From contig JAZQHB010000032.1 in the NCBI GenBank assembly GCA_045540355.1, positions 1-12,768 on the forward strand: a DNA stretch of 12,768 nucleotides, given 5' to 3'. The stretch's first letter is position 1; every line of letters starts with the position of its first letter. Below, piece by piece: positions 7,189 through 12,768 of the stretch. This stretch comes from RGIG2945 sp045540355 (lineage in GTDB: Bacteria; Bacillota; Clostridia; Oscillospirales; Acutalibacteraceae). The notes beneath the pieces are model-generated. The model searched no databases. It was given only the letters and a program-made list of their open reading frames with translations, and was not told the DNA's origin. A program made the translations under genes and the position numbers.

Positions 7189-8340
7189 CTATAAAACATC
7201 GTATTTTTGTAATAATCTAATAAAGAATTTCTTTAAATTATCAAGCACCTTTTGGTTTTGTTCTTTGTTGCTTTCTGCACCCAAAAATTCGTATCCACCG
7301 AATCTATAAACATCGTAACCAAATAAACTCATCTCTCTATGTGCCATAACCATTTCACTATATAATTTAGGTGATGCCTTATCTCCTTCTGAATAATGCT
7401 GTTTACCATCAATTTCAATAACTACTCGATTACGATGCGAAAAAATCATAAGAAAATCCATTTTTTGGTGTTCGAACAATTTATAACCACGTTCTTTTTT
7501 TGTTTGAGGATCGTAATAAAGATAAACCTGAGGAATCAAGGCAGGAACGTCAATATTTAACTCTTTTTTTAGGTCGTAGTATGCTTGCAACATCCAAGTT
7601 TCAGGTCCCGCTTTGGCACCTTTATCTTTGAAACTGGTATCCAAACAACTGCATAATCTTATAATAAACATCTTCTCTTGATTTTCGGTTATGTCATTCT
7701 GCTCAGAATACCATTTTACTAGTTCGCTCCACATTAATCCGTTTTGTGGAATTGCTTTATCATAAATCAAGCATTGATCGGCATTTTTAGTGATTCTTAT
7801 ATCATTATTTAGCGCATCATCAAATACGATTTCGGGTTTATATTTTGCAGCGAAAATGATATTTTTTACAGTACCTTGAACTCCCGATCTTGTCGATACA
7901 CATTGATAAAAGTCTTTATTGCCTATTGTATCTTTTACTATCAATTTAAAACCATCATGTTCAAGATATCGGTTAATGATATCAGCGAGTTCAGAATTAT
8001 GAATATCTTCTAGGCATTCCTCTTGGTTATTCCAACGATAATGATGGATATTAGGATTTGTATATTGCTCAAGGAAGAACAGAAATTCTTCATCCGAAAG
8101 GCTTAAATAGTCGATAATAGTATCAACAAGATAGCTTTCAGGCCAGTCATCAAAACGGTCCATATGTCGAGCAATATCTGATATCATTTCTTCAGTAAGT
8201 GAAGGACACACTATTTTTGCAAATTCGTGATATTGTTTGTCTCCTTTTAAACTTCCCAACGCAAGTATTGCGTCAATTATTGACCGCCGTGTTTCATCAA
8301 GAATTGTATGATGAACGGCATAGTCTGTGAAACCAGCCAT
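7189..8340 (-). CDS. AbiJ-like protein with C-terminal Vsr/DUF559-type nuclease motif
   Basis: A 383-residue protein, third gene of the minus-strand operon. Residues 12-100 (ILDETRRSIIDAI ... DRFDDW ... LSDEEFLFFLEQYTNP) and the following NRYLEHDGFKLIV (123-135) resemble the AbiJ N-terminal domain family of abortive-infection proteins. This match is from memory and moderate. Residues 250-383 look like a restriction-endonuclease-fold domain: D295 in KMDFLMIF, then VVIEIDGKQHY (306-316; E309, D311, K313, H315), then a helix with HREMSLFGYDVYRFGG, as in DUF559/Vsr-like nucleases. ATG 8340 is chosen because AAAGGAG lies 8 nt upstream; the TTG at 8358 overlaps that region. The gap to the SIR2 gene is 43 nt. 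Likely a DNA- or RNA-cleaving effector; target unknown. Confidence 0.8.
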   Translation of the reverse strand: MAGFTDYAVHHTILDETRRSIIDAILALGSLKGDKQYHEFAKIVCPSLTEEMISDIARHMDRFDDWPESYLVDTIIDYLSLSDEEFLFFLEQYTNPNIHHYRWNNQEECLEDIHNSELADIINRYLEHDGFKLIVKDTIGNKDFYQCVSTRSGVQGTVKNIIFAAKYKPEIVFDDALNNDIRITKNADQCLIYDKAIPQNGLMWSELVKWYSEQNDITENQEKMFIIRLCSCLDTSFKDKGAKAGPETWMLQAYYDLKKELNIDVPALIPQVYLYYDPQTKKERGYKLFEHQKMDFLMIFSHRNRVVIEIDGKQHYSEGDKASPKLYSEMVMAHREMSLFGYDVYRFGGYEFLGAESNKEQNQKVLDNLKKFFIRLLQKYDVL

Positions 8341-8383
8341 CAATCCATCTCCTTTCAACTCTCCTGTTGTTTTTGGGTTATCC

Positions 8384-9295
8384 TTATTTTAGATCTCTAG
8401 GATATTCGTTTTTTAATTCCCTAAGAAAGTCTTTCATTTGAGAAAAATCATCAAATGAAATAATATCTACTCTATTAGAATCATTCAAATATTCTCGAAT
8501 AGGTGTAATTTTATCCTTTTTCATCATAATATAGCACTTAGGCAAAATTGTACTATTCTGATTCCAACTTAAAGATAAATTTAAATCATCGATAATATCT
8601 TCAAAATGTGGATCGCTACCACCATAACCAACAAAAAGTACAGAAGTCGTTATAAACAATGTATTTATAATAAGTCTAAAACCTGGGTTGTGCTTCATAA
8701 TATTCAAATAATCTTGTTTAGTTAAAACAAACTGATCCAGTTTTAAATCAGCAATTTTGCCGTGAGCATGTATAATTGCCGTTTTTCCGGAATAAATAGC
8801 TGCTGTCAACTTTTGAGAATCGATGTAACTATAGGAACGAATTAATAAATCATTATATCTTAGTTTTTTGGCAGCCTCTTCGAGCAAATTGTCATAATTC
8901 GTTGTAATTATATATCGAAACATAGTCGACACAATAAGTTCATGGTATTCATTATGTGAAGCACTGTAAAATAATTTGTTTATTTCATCATCGAAAAATC
9001 CGACGTCGGCACCACTGGTTTGACAAAATTTTACCTTGTCCTTTAAAGCCGTAATTATATCAATAAGGTTTCCTGTTTTACGCAACTTAGCATCCTCAAT
9101 AATATCTGTGAACTTTAATGTATCATCTAGGCTGCTATTAAGTTGCTCGCATATTTCAATGTATTTGTCAATAAATCCATCCCAGGCAGGCAAACCAGAA
9201 TCAACAGAAATACCTGAACCAGCAAAAACACTAAGCTTATTTTCTTTTAAAAGAGCTTTCAATATTGGCATTGCAGTTGCAGGAGAGATAATCAT
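8384..9295 (-). CDS. SIR2-domain protein, probable NAD+-consuming defence effector
   Basis: A 303-residue, single-domain SIR2-like (SIR2_2 type) protein. Visible motifs are LSVFAGSGISVDSGLPAW (21-38, nucleotide-binding GxGIS), IITTNYDNLLEE (129-140, with N133 and D135), IIHAHGK (174-180, candidate catalytic H176 or H178) and FVGYGGSDPHFEDII (221-235, second NAD-binding loop). All expected active-site positions are present, and no zinc-finger cysteines of deacetylase sirtuins are seen, which favours NAD+ hydrolysis. Related domains act in Thoeris, DSR and SIR2-HerA anti-phage systems, where NAD+ depletion stops infection. The start at 9295 follows GGGAGG by 7 nt; the longer frame to 9352 would overlap the upstream gene. 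The C-terminus is short, with no extra sensor domain, so sensing may lie in the partner proteins. Confidence 0.9.
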   Translation of the reverse strand: MIISPATAMPILKALLKENKLSVFAGSGISVDSGLPAWDGFIDKYIEICEQLNSSLDDTLKFTDIIEDAKLRKTGNLIDIITALKDKVKFCQTSGADVGFFDDEINKLFYSASHNEYHELIVSTMFRYIITTNYDNLLEEAAKKLRYNDLLIRSYSYIDSQKLTAAIYSGKTAIIHAHGKIADLKLDQFVLTKQDYLNIMKHNPGFRLIINTLFITTSVLFVGYGGSDPHFEDIIDDLNLSLSWNQNSTILPKCYIMMKKDKITPIREYLNDSNRVDIISFDDFSQMKDFLRELKNEYPRDLK

Positions 9296-9329
9296 ATTTT
9301 TTCCTCCCAATTTTACAAATATATAAGTA

Positions 9330-9770
9330 TTACTTGTCGCCCCATACAGCAATATATGCCATGATACATTTCAAGTTCCAATCTGCAAGCATTTCTTGAG
9401 TGACTTCAAATTTAATACCCGCATCGATAACTTCATTAAAGAATTCCGTATATGACTTCAAATATGACGCCAAAATATGCTTGTTGATTTTTGTTTTATT
9501 ATGTGAAATTGTTTCTAAATGGTTTAAAAACATTGCACTCTTTTTCAAGAATTTATTAAGCCCTTTGATTTCATCAAATTTATCATACTGTTTTTTCACA
9601 AGCTCGATTAAATTTTTACAAGAAAGAACAAAGAAATATCCTTCTTCGCATACAGCCGCATATGCATAGTCAATATTTTTACCTTTCTCAATTTTATGTA
9701 ATTTACGTAAAATTTTGTATCCATCCTTTTTAAGAGCATGATTACTTGTTATCACAGATTTGAACTTCAT
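9330..9770 (-). CDS. Unknown 146-aa protein, first gene of the SIR2 operon
   Basis: A basic, largely helical 146-residue protein I do not recognise. It starts MKFKSVITSNHALKKDGYKIL and ends MAYIAVWGDK. It shows no signal peptide, membrane segment, helix-turn-helix or catalytic motif that I can identify. ATG 9770 is chosen because AAAGGAG lies 7 nt upstream (9778-9784). The longer frame reaching 9839 would start inside the promoter -35 box and is rejected. It is the promoter-proximal gene and is followed 34 nt later by the SIR2 gene, so it is probably co-transcribed. By position it could be an infection sensor, an inhibitor of the effectors or an autoregulator binding the palindrome at 9815-9832. 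None of these is shown by the sequence. Confidence 0.8.
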   Translation of the reverse strand: MKFKSVITSNHALKKDGYKILRKLHKIEKGKNIDYAYAAVCEEGYFFVLSCKNLIELVKKQYDKFDEIKGLNKFLKKSAMFLNHLETISHNKTKINKHILASYLKSYTEFFNEVIDAGIKFEVTQEMLADWNLKCIMAYIAVWGDK

Positions 9771-9810
9771 AATTTTTCTCCTTTTCTTTAATATAAAAGT
9801 GTATGCAATA

Positions 9811-9839
9811 ATTATATCTAATTCATTAGATAAAATCAA
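9811..9839 (-). promoter_or_regulatory. Promoter of the SIR2 operon
   Basis: Read on the minus strand, TTGATT (9839-9834) and TATAAT (9816-9811) are separated by 17 nt. Initiation would fall near 9804, giving a leader of about 34 nt before the ATG at 9770. No other promoter is seen ahead of the three genes. Confidence 0.85.
9815..9832. promoter_or_regulatory. Inverted-repeat operator inside the SIR2 operon promoter
   Basis: TATCTAATTCATTAGATA has two perfect 8-bp arms separated by TC. It fills the spacer between the -35 and -10 elements and overlaps the -10 by two bases. A dimeric repressor bound here would exclude RNA polymerase. The cognate protein is unknown. No obvious helix-turn-helix regulator is encoded in the window. 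Confidence 0.65.
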
Positions 9840-10038
9840 CTTTTATTAGGGATAAAAACTGTTTTCTTGTCGAAAATATAAAATTCATGCAATCTCTATT
9901 AAGAACAAGATATACAATAGAACAAATTATATTTATATAAAACATACCTCATCTAAATATAATTTAATACGTTTTTAAAATTTATGTAGTAAGAAAAATG
10001 AAGCAATCTTTTCTATTTTATTTTTTGTTTAGGTTTAA
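9840..10038. other. AT-rich spacer without recognisable genes
   Basis: I see no ORF with a ribosome binding site on either strand and no clear promoter or repeat. It lies between the divergent start of the SIR2 operon and the terminator at 10039, and may contain the boundary of the inserted defence cassette. Confidence 0.5.
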
Positions 10039-10075
10039 ATGGTGTCGGTGAAAACCGACACCATCTTTTCTTTTT
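10039..10075 (+). terminator. Strong intrinsic terminator
   Basis: ATGGTGTCGGT (10039-10049) and ACCGACACCAT (10054-10064) form a perfect 11-bp stem with a GAAA tetraloop, followed by CTTTTCTTTTTC. The T-run places it on the plus strand, although no plus-strand gene lies just upstream. It therefore insulates the promoter at 10087 from readthrough, or is the remnant of a gene displaced by the defence cassette. Confidence 0.88.
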
Positions 10076-10086
10076 CGAAAAAGTTC

Positions 10087-10115
10087 TTGACAAGTAAACA
10101 AATGTTCCGTACAAT
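10087..10115 (+). promoter_or_regulatory. Sigma-A promoter of the structured non-coding region
   Basis: TTGACA (10087-10092) is a perfect -35 and TACAAT (10110-10115) a near-consensus -10, with a 17-nt spacer. Initiation would fall near 10122, at the edge of a perfect 8-bp hairpin GGTAAATA/TATTTACC (10124-10142). Confidence 0.85.
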
Positions 10116-10120
10116 AATAT

Positions 10121-10357
10121 ATTGGTAAATAATGTATTTACCCTACAACTAAATATCAACTGAAACACATTTCTTTACTTATTGGCTTTATGCCAACACA
10201 TATTATCTGACCGAAGAAAGTGTAGTCCGATACTCGGTTAGCAATATACGGACAATCAGAGCTTAAAGTTTAAGCCGTTACATAGTTTCAGTGCAAACTG
10301 TGCGAGAGGATGAAATGTCCTCCCGCTATTTGTGCTGTCTATGTGACGGCTTTTTTG
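10121..10357 (+). ncRNA. Candidate structured small RNA ending in an intrinsic terminator
   Basis: Behind a consensus promoter lie about 230 nt dense in inverted repeats: GGTAAATA/TATTTACC (10124-10142), TTGGC/GCCAA (10182-10196), CTGACCGA/TCGGTTAG (10207-10241, one G-U), GCTTA/TAAGC (10261-10275), and an outer stem AGCCGTTACATAG (10273-10285) pairing with CTATGTGACGGCT (10339-10351, one G-U) ahead of a T-run. The outer stem encloses two hairpins, CAGT-GCAA-ACTG (10289-10300) and GCGaGAGGA/TCCTCcCGC (10302-10326), like a multi-branch junction. I cannot match it to a known RNA family. Two short overlapping ORFs (10310-10459 and 10315-10371) run through it. The second has a usable GAGAGG, so a short peptide is an alternative or additional product. 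Confidence 0.6.
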
Positions 10358-10429
10358 TTGTGCAATTTTAACGAAAATAAAAAAGTTTTAAAATTTGCTT
10401 TCATTTTTGCCTTTCTAAACCCTTACCCC

Positions 10430-10630
10430 TTGAGGGATGATTTCTCTCGTGCACCTTAACAACTGAATGACCGTCCGAAAGTGATATGACTTTGCGATGA
10501 TATGAGCGAGGCAACGCTGCGGTGAGATTCCGGAGCAGGAACTATTTCGGGTGAAACGGCAATAGCCTGTATAAAGGATACTACAGCCACCGTGAAAATT
10601 TTCTGATATATCAGGAACATTTTCAGACTC
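10430..10630. other. Second structured non-coding segment upstream of the primase gene
   Basis: This stretch is richer in GC than the flanking spacer and has no convincing ORF. Hairpins readable by eye are AAAGT/ACTTT (10478-10493), GCTgCGG/CCGgAGC (10516-10536) and a nested one, GAAAAT/ATTTTC (10594-10624) enclosing the perfect palindrome CTGATATATCAG (10603-10614). A long 5' untranslated region, a replication origin or a second RNA are all possible. The minus-strand frame 10456-10656 lacks a ribosome binding site and looks spurious. Confidence 0.4.
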
Positions 10631-10672
10631 TCAATTCCCATTTGTATATAGAGCAAGTTTTATCATTTTCCT

Positions 10673-10704
10673 GCGTACATACGTACACATGTACGCACGT
10701 ACGC
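10673..10704. repeat. Four-unit GTAC array, candidate iteron or operator
   Basis: Four consecutive 8-bp units, GCGTACAT, ACGTACAC, ATGTACGC and ACGTACGC, each have GTAC at the same place. The 32-bp block is also a near-perfect inverted repeat about its centre, so it can be read as tandem repeats or as a hairpin with wobble pairs on the minus-strand RNA. It is 125 nt upstream of the primase-helicase start and next to an AT-rich stretch (10711-10746), an arrangement expected for an initiator-binding origin or a regulator site. Confidence 0.6.
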
Positions 10705-10829
10705 GGCGAAATTGAATAATTCTCATATATATTTTTTCTGTATTATGGTGAGCAAGACATCAAAATTTGTGCGGTATATAAGTAGAACTACATACACTGA
10801 CCTACCCTGCGGCAAGGAGGTTAAATAAA

Positions 10830-12233
10830 ATGAAAGGAGAAAAAAACAAAGGATGCCGAAGAAAGGAGGAAAAAGAAATGAGAAAAGGTTCTGATGATAA
10901 ATTTTCAAATGACGAGTTTGGTGTTGAGGGTCCTGCATGGGCAGACGGGAAAACAATCAATGAGGCAATATTTTGTGAGGAGTTTCTTAGCAAACATAAA
11001 ATTCTCTTCTCGGGTGGTTCATTCTTCACTACCGAAGGCAGAGTCGTTGATGAAATACCACTTAAAAGAATGGTGTTCGATGACCTGAAAATCTGTGCAG
11101 TAGCTAATGTACCGCTGAAGATTTCCAATATCGTTGAGCTTTTGAGAATAGAGGCACTTGATGAAAACTTTGCACCCGAAACCGACAGAATACACCTTCA
11201 GAACGGCATCCTGTATATTGACGGTACTTTTGATGAAAGCAAGTCGGAAATCGTAAGAAGTAGACTCCCCATAAGCTACAATCCGAATGCACCGGTACCA
11301 AAGCTGTGGCTGTCTTTTCTCGGTGAACTTCTGCATCCCGAGGACATACCCACACTTCAGGAGTTCTTAGGCTATTGCCTTATACCGAGTAATAAAGGTC
11401 AGCGAATGATGGTTATCAAAGGTAACGGCGGTGAAGGTAAATCGCAGATAGGTGCTGTTATGACAACGCTTTTCGGCAGCAATATGAAAGACGGAAGCAT
11501 TGGTAAAATCTCAGAGAACAGATTTGCAAGAGCTGACCTTGAGCATATTCTGCTGTGTATTGATGATGACCTTCGTATGGAAGGACTCAAGCATACCAAT
11601 TATGTTAAGTCTATAGTAACGGCACAAGGAAAGATGGACCTCGAAAAGAAGAACAAGCAAAGCTATCAGGGATATATGTATGCGAGACTTCTTGCTTTCA
11701 GCAACGGTGACCTGCAGGCGATGTTTGATAAAAGTGACGGCTTTTTCAGACGTCAGCTTGTACTGACAACCAAGGACAAAAATGCAGAGAGAATTGATGA
11801 CCCTCATATAGCAGATAAAATGCGTGAGGAAATTGAAGGCATATTCCTGTGGGCATTTGAAGGTCTGCAGAGATTACTCTCAAATAACTTTCAGTTTACA
11901 GAGAGCGAACGTGCAATAAGTAACCGTGAGGCCGTCAAGCGTAATAATGTCAATGCAGTTGAATTTATGGAGTCGGACGGATACTTTGTATTTGCAGAAG
12001 ATAAGTCCGTAACCTCAAAGGAATTGTATGAGATTTACAAGCTGTGGTGCGAAGAAAATGCATTGTCGCCTATGAGTTCAAGAAGCCTGAGCGACTTTCT
12101 GATTGCCAATGAAAACAAGTACGGTATTAAAAGCAGCAACAATGTTTACAACAGAGAACACCGCAGAGTAAGAGGCTTCATTGGCATAGAAGCGACAGCA
12201 TCACCGTTTATGAATAATCTGTACGGTTCATAA
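10830..12233 (+). CDS. DUF5906/P4-type primase-helicase of the mobile element
   Basis: A 467-residue protein related to the phage/plasmid P4-type primase C-terminal helicases (SF3 AAA+ ATPase). The Walker A region is VIKGNGGEGKSQIG (about 191-204), the Walker B LLCIDDDLRMEG (about 237-248), and a sensor-like LLAFSNGD follows near 288. The upstream part (about 110-185; FLGELLHPEDIPTLQEFLGYCL) matches the usual D5-type lead-in, and the C-terminus (about 385-450) looks like a winged-helix region. No polymerase catalytic domain is visible, so it is likely a replicative helicase of the element. Start 10830 follows AAGGAGG (10814-10820). An in-frame ATG at 10878 follows AAAGGAGG (10862-10869) equally well, and the 16 extra residues are highly charged, so two starts are possible. 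Confidence 0.85.
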   Translation: MKGEKNKGCRRKEEKEMRKGSDDKFSNDEFGVEGPAWADGKTINEAIFCEEFLSKHKILFSGGSFFTTEGRVVDEIPLKRMVFDDLKICAVANVPLKISNIVELLRIEALDENFAPETDRIHLQNGILYIDGTFDESKSEIVRSRLPISYNPNAPVPKLWLSFLGELLHPEDIPTLQEFLGYCLIPSNKGQRMMVIKGNGGEGKSQIGAVMTTLFGSNMKDGSIGKISENRFARADLEHILLCIDDDLRMEGLKHTNYVKSIVTAQGKMDLEKKNKQSYQGYMYARLLAFSNGDLQAMFDKSDGFFRRQLVLTTKDKNAERIDDPHIADKMREEIEGIFLWAFEGLQRLLSNNFQFTESERAISNREAVKRNNVNAVEFMESDGYFVFAEDKSVTSKELYEIYKLWCEENALSPMSSRSLSDFLIANENKYGIKSSNNVYNREHRRVRGFIGIEATASPFMNNLYGS

Positions 12234-12252
12234 ATGGTGAGAAGAAAGTTTT

Positions 12253-12334
12253 ACGGGGTACAGGGTGGTTTTACAAAAACAGCCCTGTTGGGTGGCAATT
12301 CGCAAATTGCAGGGCAAAGCCCTCACCACCCCGT
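12253..12334. repeat. Nested inverted repeats between primase and relaxase
   Basis: ACGGGGT (12253-12259) pairs with ACCCCGT (12328-12334). Inside it GCCCTG (12282-12287) pairs with CAGGGC (12310-12315), GCAATT (12295-12300) pairs with AATTGC (12305-12310), and AGGGC (12311-12315) can instead pair with GCCCT (12319-12323). There is no T-run, so it is not a typical terminator. It may belong to the transfer origin or act as an RNA control element. Confidence 0.55.
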
Positions 12335-12369
12335 AGGGCGCAACAGCATCTTTTGATAGCCTTATGGAT

Positions 12370-12407
12370 GTCAAAAGTGCTTTTGCGTTACTTTTGACAA
12401 AAGTAAC
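12370..12407. other. Candidate oriT for the MobV-type relaxase
   Basis: GTCAAAAGT (12370-12378) pairs perfectly with ACTTTTGAC (12390-12398), but the latter arm is also part of GTTACTTTT (12387-12395), which pairs with AAAAGTAAC (12399-12407). The two hairpins are mutually exclusive, much as the overlapping inverted repeats in the oriT of pMV158, the model MobV plasmid. The loop TTTTGCGTTA resembles the pMV158 nick region TAGTGTG/TTA, which would put a nick near 12387/12388. It is 42 nt upstream of the relaxase start, the usual place. Confidence 0.55.
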
Positions 12408-12448
12408 AAAACCAGACGAAAAAATATTTTAAATAAGGATGTGAGAAT

Positions 12449-12768
12449 ATTAGAAGAAGTATAAGTGTTATGGTTGGTAAAGGCTCTGTAAGACACAATG
12501 AAAGAAAGTTTAATGCTCTCAATACCGACCCGACAAGAAGCTGTTTGAACACATCTTTCATAAACGACGATATCAAGGATGTGTATCATGAGCTTTTTGA
12601 CAAAGCACTGCAGGATTACAACGCCAAACAAAACAGAACTGACCGAAGAATAGATGATTACTATAAAAAGATAGTGTCAGGTAAACAGGAAAAACCTTTT
12701 CACGAAGTTATCCTGCAAATCGGTAATAAGGATGATATGAATGCAGAAACAGATGAAGGCAGACTTGC
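12449..12768 (+). CDS. MobV/Pre-family relaxase, N-terminal part (TnpZ-like)
   Basis: The first 106 codons of a plasmid-mobilization/recombination (Mob/Pre) relaxase run off the window. Seen are the first strand RSISVMVGKGSVRHNERKF with motif I HNER (H16-R19), the NTDPTRS stretch, and the region YHELFDKALQDYNAKQNRTD followed by KPFHEVILQIGN. It would nick the element at oriT and pilot single-stranded DNA to a recipient, as TnpZ does for Tn4451. No ATG, GTG or TTG precedes the first strand in frame: upstream is TAA (12434-12436), then ATT at 12449 with AAGGA (12435-12439) 9 nt before it. ATT is therefore the likely start. ATG 12470 would remove most of the first strand. Confidence 0.85.
   Translation, partial: MRRSISVMVGKGSVRHNERKFNALNTDPTRSCLNTSFINDDIKDVYHELFDKALQDYNAKQNRTDRRIDDYYKKIVSGKQEKPFHEVILQIGNKDDMNAETDEGRL

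Noticed and set aside
9036..9326. Plus-strand 96-aa frame
   Set aside because: It is the antisense shadow of the SIR2 gene, whose motifs fix the coding strand.
10310..10459. 49-aa ORF beginning MKCPPAICAVYVTAF
   Set aside because: The possible ribosome binding site abuts the ATG with no spacing, and the ORF overlaps the terminator stem. The overlapping 18-aa frame at 10315-10371 has better spacing but is just as unproven.
10456..10656. Minus-strand 66-aa frame
   Set aside because: No ribosome binding site, no recognised family, and it lies in hairpin-rich DNA.
12371..12631. Minus-strand 86-aa frame
   Set aside because: Antisense to the relaxase and overlapping the oriT-like hairpins.
1..12768. 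CRISPR array, tRNA, rRNA or insertion sequence
   Set aside because: I saw no regularly spaced direct repeats, no cloverleaf-like or rRNA sequence, and no transposase gene with terminal inverted repeats in the window.

Overview
The window looks like part of an integrative, mobilizable element from a low-GC gut-type Clostridia (Ruminococcaceae/Lachnospiraceae-like). This is inferred from AT-rich codon use, strong AGGAGG ribosome binding sites, and several protein families typical of such elements: a DUF6809-like protein, TnpV, a P4/DUF5906-type primase-helicase and a MobV-type relaxase. The gene set recalls the Tn4451 family (tnpX-tnpV-cargo-...-tnpZ), in which cargo such as catP lies next to tnpV. 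No source organism can be proven from the sequence.

Layout. Positions 1-825 hold the tail of an upstream reading frame, a DUF6809-like gene and tnpV. A consensus promoter at 842-870 follows, then an 18-codon leader ORF and an intrinsic terminator (985-1020). Downstream is a tightly packed plus-strand cargo operon (1039-6934): a frameshifted GNAT acetyltransferase, a HAD phosphatase, a second GNAT, an unknown protein with an RNxxxH (HEPN-like) motif, a sugar-isomerase-type TIM barrel, a fused aminoglycoside-phosphotransferase/protein-kinase-like protein, and a third GNAT. This looks like a small-molecule modification or resistance cassette, possibly controlled by attenuation. A bidirectional terminator (7004-7037) separates it from the next block.

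Positions 7189-9839 hold a convergent minus-strand operon of three genes: an unknown 146-aa protein, a SIR2-domain protein with intact NADase-type motifs, and a protein with an AbiJ-like N-terminal region and a C-terminal EIDGKQH endonuclease motif. Its consensus promoter carries an 18-bp inverted repeat exactly between -35 and -10. I read this as a candidate anti-phage defence operon. It is the best candidate here for an undescribed system.

Positions 9840-10829 contain no convincing protein gene. They hold a terminator, a consensus promoter followed by about 230 nt of dense secondary structure ending in an intrinsic terminator (candidate small RNA), a second structured segment, and a four-unit GTAC repeat upstream of the primase-helicase gene (10830-12233). 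Positions 12253-12407 are rich in inverted repeats, including two mutually exclusive hairpins that look like a MobV-type oriT. They precede a relaxase gene, cut by the window edge, that appears to start at ATT.

Together, the outer modules (tnpV, primase, oriT, relaxase) would replicate and move the element. The two inner blocks are cargo: one probably protects against a chemical, the other probably against phage.
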